Source: Lentzea sp. NBRC 102530 (GTDB lineage: Bacteria > Actinomycetota > Actinomycetes > Mycobacteriales > Pseudonocardiaceae). Taken from it: a stretch of DNA of 64,000 bases. The notes under the pieces were generated by a model. It ran no database searches. It was given only the letters and a program-made list of their open reading frames with translations, and was not told the DNA's origin. The translations under genes were made by a program, and so were the position numbers. Shown one piece after another: positions 23,965 through 30,409 of the stretch (the stretch's first letter is position 1; each line of letters opens with the position of its first letter). The DNA is taken from the NCBI RefSeq assembly GCF_030269365.1, contig NZ_BSTF01000002.1, forward strand, positions 496,001 to 560,000, given 5' to 3'.

Positions 23965-24333
23965 ATGCCCATGCCCAGGTGGTGGGGTCACATCAACAAG
24001 CGCGTGTTCAACCCGCACGCGCTCAGGAGCGGCAGGTGGGCGGTGCTCACCCACGTGGGCCGCAGCTCCGGCATGCTCTACCGCACCCCGATGGAGGCGC
24101 ACCCGGTCGACGGCGGCTACCTCGTGGTGCTGGTGTACGGGTCCCGCTCCGACTGGGTGCGCAACGTGATGGCGGCGGGCCGCGCGAAGCTCACCGTGGC
24201 CGGCGAGGAGGTCGAGGTGACGGCGCCGCGGGTGGTGAGCGAGACCGAGGCGTTCGAGGCGCTGGCCCCCGACGTCAAGCGCCCGCCGAAGTCGCTGCGC
24301 ATCAAGGAGTTCCTCCGGATGGACGTCGTCTAG
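23965..24333 (+). CDS. Deazaflavin-dependent nitroreductase-family protein (DUF385)
   Basis: A 122-residue protein of the F420-binding split-barrel family related to mycobacterial Ddn. The start MPMPRWWGHINKRVFNP, the LTHVGRSSGMLYRTPMEAH segment and the YGSRSDWVRNVMAAG motif are characteristic. It probably binds F420 and reduces an unknown small molecule in the cytoplasm. ATG 23965 follows GAGAGGAG at six bases; ATG 23971 is an alternative. It converges with the LAL regulator with a four-base overlap. Confidence 0.8.
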   Translation: MPMPRWWGHINKRVFNPHALRSGRWAVLTHVGRSSGMLYRTPMEAHPVDGGYLVVLVYGSRSDWVRNVMAAGRAKLTVAGEEVEVTAPRVVSETEAFEALAPDVKRPPKSLRIKEFLRMDVV

Positions 24334-27209
24334 TCCGAATGCTCGGTCGCGAGCTTGCCCAGCGCGAGCCTGTTGGTCAGCCCCGTCTTGGTCAGCAGGC
24401 TCGACACGTGCTTCTCCACCGTGCGGCGCGAAAGGTGCAGCTGCGCCGCGATCTCGTTGTTCGCGAGTCGTGCACCGAGCAGTCGCAGCACTTCGTACTC
24501 CCGCACCGTCACGCCCGCGAGCCGCAGTTCGTCGGGCACCTCGTCGACGCCGGTGCGGCGTTGCGTGACGCGGACGCCCATGAGGCGCAGCTGGGCGCGG
24601 CAGGCGCCTGCCACGGCCGGGATGCCGGCGTCGTGGAAGTGGTGTTCGGCGGCGCGCAGCCACGACTCCGGGGTGCCCCAGCCGTCGCGGGCGGCGGCCT
24701 CGCTGACCAGTCGGAGGCCCAGGTGGCGGGCCATCGGGTAGGGCAGACCCACGTCGCCGCTCTCGGTCACCAGGGCGGTGGCGAGGTCGTGGTCGCCCGC
24801 GGCGCCCGCGAGGACGGCGGAGGCGAGCAGGGCGAAGTGCTGGTCCCAACGGAGACCTGCGGCCGGGTCGGCGACGACGGTGTCGTACTCGGCTCTGGTC
24901 AGGTCGCCGTCCACGGCGCGCAGCAGCAACGAGAGGCCCAGGCGGCCGGTCAGGTGGTAGGTGGTGGGGGTGGCTCGTTCGGCTTCCAGGGCCGCCGCCA
25001 GGTCCGCTCGGGCTCTTGGTCTGTCCTCTTCCAGCAGGGAGCAGAAGGTGGCGGCCAGGCCGTGCAGGCGGGCGGTGTGCTGTTCGCCGCCCGGTTCGAC
25101 GAGGACGGACCAGGCTTCGGTCAACGTTGTCCGATCGCCGCGGTGGCCCGCCAGCACGGCGCGCAGCACGGCCATGAACTGGCCGATCTCCTGCAGGCCC
25201 AGGCGCTTCGCGGCGGAGGAGACGTCGTCGACGACCAGGGAGGCTGCGGCGAAGTCGGCACGCAGGACCAGCTGCAGGCCGATGTTGACCTCGGACTGGT
25301 AGCGGGCGATCACGGCGCCGATGCGGGACGCCAGGTCCCGGGCCTGTTCGAGGCGGCCGATGTCGCCGGAGCGCAGGGCGTCGTCCAGGCCCAGGCGGAC
25401 GAGAGCGTGGATCTCCCAGATCGGCAGGTCGTGGGCGATGGCGAACGCGCGGCTGCGTTCCAGGTAGGCGGTGGCACGGGCCGGGTCGCGGCGGCGGGTG
25501 AGCGCGCCGAGCAGTTGCCACGCCTGGCAGGCGACGACCGGGAGCGGCACGCGTTCGGCGACGGTGGCGGCGCGGAGTGCGATCTCCTCGGCGCGTTCGA
25601 GGCCGCCCGGTTCGGCCCGGTCGAGTTCCAGGTGGGCCGCGACCACGTCCACGGGTGCGCAGTCTTCCGGTGCCGCGTCGCCGAGCAGGGCGCGGGCGAT
25701 CTCCACCTGGGACAAGCCGTCGGAGGTGCGGCCCGCCAGGTTCGCCGCCCACGCGAGCTGGGTGTGCAGACGGGCGCGATGCGGGCGGTCGAGGCCCGAG
25801 CTGTCGAAGCTCATCGCGAGCGCCCGGTCGACCTGGCCCGCCTCGGTGAGGGCGAGCAGTTGCGCTTCCAACGCCTCGAAGCGCTGCACGGGGTCCTCGA
25901 CGAGTTCCAGGGACCGGTCGAGCAGGGTGACGGCGGACTGGGCGGCGCCCTGGGCGAGCGCGCGCCGTCCCGCCTCGGCGTAGAGCGAACCGGCCTGCGC
26001 GGTCTGGCCCGCCGCCTCGCGCAGCGTCGCGCAGAGGTGGCACCAGTCGCCGGGCACGCCGGGGTAGCGCTTCTCGACGGCGTCGGCGGCCCGGCGCGCC
26101 AGCGACGCCTGGACGTCCTCCGGGATGAGGGTCAGCACCGCGTCGGCGACCAGCGCGTGCGTGAAGAGGTACCAGTCCGGCGTGTGGTCGTCGGGGCCGA
26201 TGAGGTGCGCGACCGGTTCGCTCTGCAGGTACCGCAGCAACGTCCGGTAGTCGAGGCCGGTGACCTCGCGGACGACCGTCAGCGGGAACCTCAGGCCGAT
26301 CACGGCCGCGACCGACACGAACTCGCGCGCCTGGTCGTTCAGCCGCCCGAAGCGGCCCGCGACGCTGTGCACCAACGCGGACGGCGGCACCCCGGCGTCG
26401 CCCATGTTCCACACGTCGCCGGTGCGCACGAGGTGTCCGTCCGAGACGATCTCGTCGAGCAGTTCCTCGACGAACAACGGCAACCCGCCGCTGCCCGCCC
26501 ACAGCAGGTCCAGTGCGGGCGCGGGGACCGTGCCTTCGAGACAGGCGCCGGCGAGCGCGGAGACCTGCTCGTGTCTCAGGCGGCGCAGTTCGAGGAGGGT
26601 GGCGGAGTCGCGCTTGCTGGTGGCGCGGGCGAACTCCAGCGCCGCGCTGTCGTCGTCGCGCATCGTGGCGAGCAGCAGCGTCGGCTGGTGCGAGATGTTG
26701 TCGATGACGTATTCGAGCACTGCCAACGTGTCCGGGTCGGCGTACTGCAGGTCGTCGATGACGACGGCGCAGCCTCCGTTGCGCCCCACCAGATCGGTCA
26801 GGCGCAGCACGCCCTCGGCGAGCACGATCAGCGAGCTGCCGGACGGGTCGTCGGCCGCGGTGCCCCAGTCGGGGTTGAGGCGGGCGAGTGCGGGGCGGTA
26901 GGGGCCCAGCTCGTCGATGTCGACGGTGGTGCCCAGGCGTTGCAGCGACAGCAACGCCTCGCTCAGGCAGCGGAACGGGATCGTGCGGCTCATGGCGCTG
27001 CCGCGGCCGCGCATGATGCTCATGCCGCTCTGGTAGGCGAGGTCGGTCGCCGCGGAGGCGAGCCGGGACTTGCCGATCCCGGCTTCACCGGTCAGGAATA
27101 CGACCTGACCCCTCCCCGTAGCGACTTCCGCCAACGTCGTCCTGATCAGTCCCAGCTCATGGTCACGACCGACGACGACTGGTGCACGCAATGCCACGTG
27201 CACATGCAA
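24330..27209 (-). CDS. LuxR-family LAL-type ATP-binding regulator
   Basis: A 959-residue regulator. An N-terminal AAA/STAND ATPase has Walker A VFLTGEAGIGKSRLAS (about residues 37-52) and Walker B CAVVIDDLQYADPD. A long helical TPR-like middle follows, then a C-terminal LuxR helix-turn-helix (LAGVTVREYEVLRLLGARLA, NNEIAAQLHLSRRTVEKHV). LAL proteins commonly activate secondary-metabolite clusters. It lies 45 bases downstream of the candidate class II lanthipeptide precursor, in the same direction as that gene and lanM, so cluster-specific control is a reasonable inference. ATG 27209 lacks a clear ribosome-binding site; nearby in-frame GTGs are alternatives. Confidence 0.85.
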   Translation of the reverse strand: MHVHVALRAPVVVGRDHELGLIRTTLAEVATGRGQVVFLTGEAGIGKSRLASAATDLAYQSGMSIMRGRGSAMSRTIPFRCLSEALLSLQRLGTTVDIDELGPYRPALARLNPDWGTAADDPSGSSLIVLAEGVLRLTDLVGRNGGCAVVIDDLQYADPDTLAVLEYVIDNISHQPTLLLATMRDDDSAALEFARATSKRDSATLLELRRLRHEQVSALAGACLEGTVPAPALDLLWAGSGGLPLFVEELLDEIVSDGHLVRTGDVWNMGDAGVPPSALVHSVAGRFGRLNDQAREFVSVAAVIGLRFPLTVVREVTGLDYRTLLRYLQSEPVAHLIGPDDHTPDWYLFTHALVADAVLTLIPEDVQASLARRAADAVEKRYPGVPGDWCHLCATLREAAGQTAQAGSLYAEAGRRALAQGAAQSAVTLLDRSLELVEDPVQRFEALEAQLLALTEAGQVDRALAMSFDSSGLDRPHRARLHTQLAWAANLAGRTSDGLSQVEIARALLGDAAPEDCAPVDVVAAHLELDRAEPGGLERAEEIALRAATVAERVPLPVVACQAWQLLGALTRRRDPARATAYLERSRAFAIAHDLPIWEIHALVRLGLDDALRSGDIGRLEQARDLASRIGAVIARYQSEVNIGLQLVLRADFAAASLVVDDVSSAAKRLGLQEIGQFMAVLRAVLAGHRGDRTTLTEAWSVLVEPGGEQHTARLHGLAATFCSLLEEDRPRARADLAAALEAERATPTTYHLTGRLGLSLLLRAVDGDLTRAEYDTVVADPAAGLRWDQHFALLASAVLAGAAGDHDLATALVTESGDVGLPYPMARHLGLRLVSEAAARDGWGTPESWLRAAEHHFHDAGIPAVAGACRAQLRLMGVRVTQRRTGVDEVPDELRLAGVTVREYEVLRLLGARLANNEIAAQLHLSRRTVEKHVSSLLTKTGLTNRLALGKLATEHSD

Positions 27210-27254
27210 TCACGTCACGCCACAAAAGGGTGACACACGGTCAGAAACCGGACT

Positions 27255-27479
27255 TCAGTTTTCCGGGCGGCAACACGTGGAACCGTTTCCGCCGCCGGTG
27301 GCGGACACGACGGCGTCGAGCACGACGTCGACGTTGGCCGGGGCCGCGGAAACGCTGGGAGCTGCGGCGATGACGCCCGCGGAGAGGACGACACCGGTCA
27401 GTGCGGCGATCCGCATGCCGATCTTCTTGGTGGTGGCGCGAACCGAGGCGGACTGGTCGTGGGTCTCCGGCAGTCTCAT
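27255..27479 (-). CDS. lanA: Candidate class II lanthipeptide precursor with signal-like leader
   Basis: A 74-residue peptide with a strong AGGAGA ribosome-binding site four bases before ATG 27479, so it is a real gene. Residues 1-20 are polar (MRLPETHDQSASVRATTKKI), residues 21-46 are hydrophobic with a signal-peptide look (ALTGVVLSAGVIAAAP, SVSAAPA), then NVDVVLDAVVSATGGG and the end NGSTCCRPEN. A GGG followed by a short Ser/Thr/Cys-rich tail directly downstream of lanM makes it the best precursor candidate: Ser and Thr could be dehydrated and joined to the two cysteines. The hydrophobic leader is unlike most LanM leaders, so a small secreted cysteine peptide is the alternative. Confidence 0.55.
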   Translation of the reverse strand: MRLPETHDQSASVRATTKKIGMRIAALTGVVLSAGVIAAAPSVSAAPANVDVVLDAVVSATGGGNGSTCCRPEN

Positions 27480-27514
27480 TGCTTCTCCTGTTGGTGAGTA
27501 ACGGTTTCCAGCTC

Positions 27515-27532
27515 TCCCCGGTGACCCGGGAA
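27515..27532 (-). terminator. Short hairpin between lanM and the precursor gene
   Basis: CCCGG and CCGGG pair across a four-base loop (core 27517-27530 with two weaker outer pairs), six bases beyond the lanM stop. It is small, and could be a weak terminator or processing point separating lanM from the more abundant precursor message. Confidence 0.3.
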
Positions 27533-27536
27533 AAGA

Positions 27537-29939
27537 TCAGTTGCCTGCTTCGAGGAGCAGGACGGACGGCGCGCGCTCCGGGAAACCCAGGCGCAGCAGG
27601 CCGATCCCGAGCCCGGCGAGTCCGGTGAGGAGTCCCGGGGTGGGCACGCGGTCGGGGGTGACGCAGCGGGGACCGTCGCGGCGCAACGTCGCGAGCACCT
27701 CACCCGTACGGCGGTGCCTGCGTGCGGCGGACCAGCCGCTGACCGACACGTCCGCATGGCCGAGTTCCCCGTGGCACAGGGACAAGTCGTCGTCCGTCCA
27801 TTTGGAAGCATCGTGCTGGCACCACTGGACGGGCCCGGCGGGACCGTCCGGGTAGCGGTCGGCCAGCTCACGTGCGTCGGAGCAGCCGATTTCCGCGTCC
27901 AGTGCGCGCATCGCCGCAGCGAGGCCGTGTTCCGGTTCGAACTCCGCCGCGGCGCGTGCCAACCGAACGGTCGTGCGGGCCCAGCGCGCGACCTCGTCGT
28001 CGTTGGTCAGCCTGGCGATCCTGGCGAGCCCGTAACCGATGCCGGCGAAGCCGGTGAGGCCGCCGGAGCCGACCGCGGCGATCAGGTCGTCGTTGTCCTT
28101 CAACCCGGCGAGCAGGTCGGGGATCGCGTTCAGCGTGCGGCGGGCGACGTCGGTGTAGCGGGTGACCTCGCTGATCTGGCCCAGCTGCGCGAGGAACAGC
28201 GCGACGCCGGTGTAGCCGTGTGCGAGTCCGGCACCCATCGGGAGCACGAGCCAGCGCGTGTCGCCGACGGGCTCGAGGCCGATCCAGTTGACGCGGTCGG
28301 TGCCGTAGCTGGTGGTCACGATCCGGTCGGCGATCGCGCACGCCGCGGAGAGCACCTCGTCGGTGCCGACGGCGTGCGGCTGCACCTGCCCAGGACCGGT
28401 ACCGGTGACCGCGACCCGGCGGGTGGCGAGCGATGCGGCGATCACCCACTCCTGGTCGTCCCGGTCGAACTCGTCGAACGCGGCCAGGCAGGCGAGCGCG
28501 TCCTCCAGGCCGGACGTGGCGAGGACGTCGCCGAGGGTTCCGCCGGCGGCGTGCAGGTCGTGGCCGTCGGCCCTGGTCGTGAAGAGCGGGACGTCGCCCG
28601 CGTCGAGCTCGGCCGCTTCGAGTTCGGCCAGCCCCGGGAGGGCGGCGGTCGCGCACGCCGTGGTGAACGCGTCGTGCCGGATCTTCGGCTGCCGCAGGAA
28701 CTCCGGGGCGCGCGCGGCGGCGAGGAGGTCCGCGTACCGGGCCGTCGGCCTCGGCACGATCCGCACCGGCACCGACGCGCAGCCGGCCAGCAGGGCGGCG
28801 AACTCCGCGCTGTGGAGGGAGATCGCGTCGTAGGTCTGGCGGAACCCGGTCGTGATCGCGTCGGCGTGGTCGGCGGCCTCGACCGGCTCACCCCGCCAGG
28901 TGGGACGGTTGGCCGCCCCGGTCGTGATCTCCGGTCGCTGCACGGCACGCATCCGGTCGGTGCCGGCGTCGAGCCATCCCGTTGTGGTGCTTGAGGTTTC
29001 CTGGCCCGCGTCACCGCCGGCGCCGGAGATGTCGACCAGCCCGTGCCGCCCGGCCAGCGCGGGCAGCAGACCCGTGCGGGCGACCGAACGGCCGAGCGCG
29101 ACGACGGCGGGGTCGGGCCGTTCGCCGGGCAGCTGGGCCTGGAAGAGGGTTTCCACGTCGATCAGCAGCGGCTGGTCGGCGCGGGTGATCACGTTCTGGT
29201 GGTGCATGTCGGTGGCGCGCAACATGTGCAGCACGGCGAGCAGGCCGCCGAGGCGCAGGAAGTAGGCGGTGGCGTCCGGGGTGGGCAGCGGCGCCGGCTC
29301 GACGTGCTCGGTCCAGCCGTGACCGCCGGACGGCAGCGCCTTCACGGTCGCGAGGCCGAGGTCGACGAGGTCGTTGACGAGGTCGACGACGTGCGCGAGG
29401 GCCAGGTGCGCGTCCACGCCGCGCGGCTTGTAGACGAGGCGTTGGCCGTCGGCGAGTTCGACGACCGTGGTGGACCGTCCGCCCCGGTGCCGGTCACCGC
29501 CGGGGTGTGCGGCGACGAGCGGGGACTTCGTGTCGAGCAGCGTGCCGGTCAGCCGGTCCTGGTCCTCGGCGTAGCGGGTGGCGAGTTCGGTGACGGTCTC
29601 GACGGCGGTGTCGCGTTCCCGGTCCAGGTCTGCTGCGAGCACGGGGTAGCCGGCCAGGTGGTCCCGGGTGAGGAAGTCCTGGAACCGTGCGTGCTCGTCC
29701 TCGCCCTGGAGGTCCGTCGCCTGGGCGAGTTCGTGCACGAGGACCGGCGTCGCGATGCGGGCGAGCCTAGTGCCCAGGCGTGCGGCGGTGCCGGCCACGA
29801 GGGCGTTCGCGTCGACGGCGTGCTCGGGCAGCGAGGCCAGGCAAGCGTGCAGACGGGCGCTCGCCGCGCTCACCCACGGGGCCACGACGTGCGCGAACAC
29901 GTCCGTGGGAGCGGGTGTGGCGCGGCAGGCGATCTCCAT
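27537..29939 (-). CDS. lanM: Class II lanthipeptide synthetase LanM
   Basis: An 800-residue bifunctional synthetase. The N-terminal dehydratase domain shows RLVYKPRGVDAHLALAHVV, MLRATDMHHQNVITR and LLIDVETLFQ, the kinase-like motifs that phosphorylate Ser/Thr before elimination. The cyclase domain shows AGLAHGYTGVALFLAQL, GGLTGFAGIGYGLARI, LCHGELGHADVSV and LLTGLAGLGIGLLRLG. Candidate zinc ligands are Cys707, Cys722 and His723. Only 14 residues separate the two cysteines, against about 45 in NisC, so the third barrel helix seems deleted. The protein is also shorter than most LanMs (about 900-1050). An in-frame stop at 29961 fixes the start at ATG 29939. Diverges from the class IV operon. Confidence 0.85.
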   Translation of the reverse strand: MEIACRATPAPTDVFAHVVAPWVSAASARLHACLASLPEHAVDANALVAGTAARLGTRLARIATPVLVHELAQATDLQGEDEHARFQDFLTRDHLAGYPVLAADLDRERDTAVETVTELATRYAEDQDRLTGTLLDTKSPLVAAHPGGDRHRGGRSTTVVELADGQRLVYKPRGVDAHLALAHVVDLVNDLVDLGLATVKALPSGGHGWTEHVEPAPLPTPDATAYFLRLGGLLAVLHMLRATDMHHQNVITRADQPLLIDVETLFQAQLPGERPDPAVVALGRSVARTGLLPALAGRHGLVDISGAGGDAGQETSSTTTGWLDAGTDRMRAVQRPEITTGAANRPTWRGEPVEAADHADAITTGFRQTYDAISLHSAEFAALLAGCASVPVRIVPRPTARYADLLAAARAPEFLRQPKIRHDAFTTACATAALPGLAELEAAELDAGDVPLFTTRADGHDLHAAGGTLGDVLATSGLEDALACLAAFDEFDRDDQEWVIAASLATRRVAVTGTGPGQVQPHAVGTDEVLSAACAIADRIVTTSYGTDRVNWIGLEPVGDTRWLVLPMGAGLAHGYTGVALFLAQLGQISEVTRYTDVARRTLNAIPDLLAGLKDNDDLIAAVGSGGLTGFAGIGYGLARIARLTNDDEVARWARTTVRLARAAAEFEPEHGLAAAMRALDAEIGCSDARELADRYPDGPAGPVQWCQHDASKWTDDDLSLCHGELGHADVSVSGWSAARRHRRTGEVLATLRRDGPRCVTPDRVPTPGLLTGLAGLGIGLLRLGFPERAPSVLLLEAGN

Positions 29940-30218
29940 GAGACGAAGCGTGCCAGGGCGCTACCGGCGGGTCATGCGTGGAGAACACCACCATTGCCCC
30001 GCACCTGCGCACGGGCCACTACGCATGCTCACCCATGCCGCTCGGGGACCGCTTGAGCCGGTGGGTGCCGTGCCCGTGCTCCCGGTGGTCCCGAGCTGTG
30101 GTTTTCGAATGGTGGTGACCGCCACGGATGAGGTTTTCGCTGGTGGGCGGGAGATTTCTCTCGGGCCGCAACGGGGCCTGAAACACCAGGCAGAACCACT
30201 ACACGGAGGTGCATTCCG
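29940..30218. promoter_or_regulatory. Divergent promoter region of the two lanthipeptide operons
   Basis: This 279-base gap separates lanM (leftward) from the class IV precursor (rightward) and must hold both promoters. I see no gene in it. The stretch near 30110-30155 is less GC-rich (GTGGTTTTCGAATGG, GAGGTTTTCGC) and is the likeliest promoter zone for the rightward operon. No convincing operator was found. Confidence 0.5.
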
Positions 30219-30335
30219 ATGGAGAAGATCGTCGACGCGACCGACCTGCTGACCATGGGCTTCGAGGACGACGCGCTGCTGATGGAGGACAACTCCCTCT
30301 GCACGCTCTGCTCCTGGACCCAGAGCCAGAACTGA
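30219..30335 (+). CDS. lanA: Class IV lanthipeptide precursor peptide
   Basis: A 38-residue peptide starting at ATG 30219 after GGAGG at eight bases. The leader is acidic and amphipathic (MEKIVDATDLLTMGFEDD, ALLMED), as in class III/IV leaders recognised by the kinase domain. The likely core is NSLCTLCSWTQSQN with Ser26, Cys28, Thr29, Cys31, Ser32, Thr34 and Ser36. Thr29/Cys31 or Ser26/Cys31 could give one ring and a second cysteine remains for another. It lacks a GG or Pro cleavage site. It is the first gene of the operon with lanL 74 bases downstream behind a strong hairpin. Too short for routine gene finders. Confidence 0.85.
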   Translation: MEKIVDATDLLTMGFEDDALLMEDNSLCTLCSWTQSQN

Positions 30336-30351
30336 CCGGAGCTCCGGTGAT

Positions 30352-30381
30352 GCGGTGGGCCGCCGTCGTGCGGCCCACCGC
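30352..30381 (+). terminator. Perfect 12-bp hairpin between precursor and lanL (attenuator)
   Basis: GCGGTGGGCCGC (30352-30363) and GCGGCCCACCGC (30370-30381) pair perfectly around a six-base loop CGTCGT, and AAGTCCCTTCTC follows. It lies 16 bases after the precursor stop. Partial terminators in this position are known in lanthipeptide operons and keep precursor message in excess over the enzyme message. Confidence 0.8.
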
Positions 30382-30409
30382 AAGTCCCTTCTCAGGCAGG
30401 TGAGTTCTC

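Noticed and set aside
27255..27479. Small peptide read as a normal secreted protein unrelated to lanM
   Set aside because: Not fully excluded, but its place directly after lanM and the GGG-STCC tail make the precursor reading better; confidence is kept moderate.
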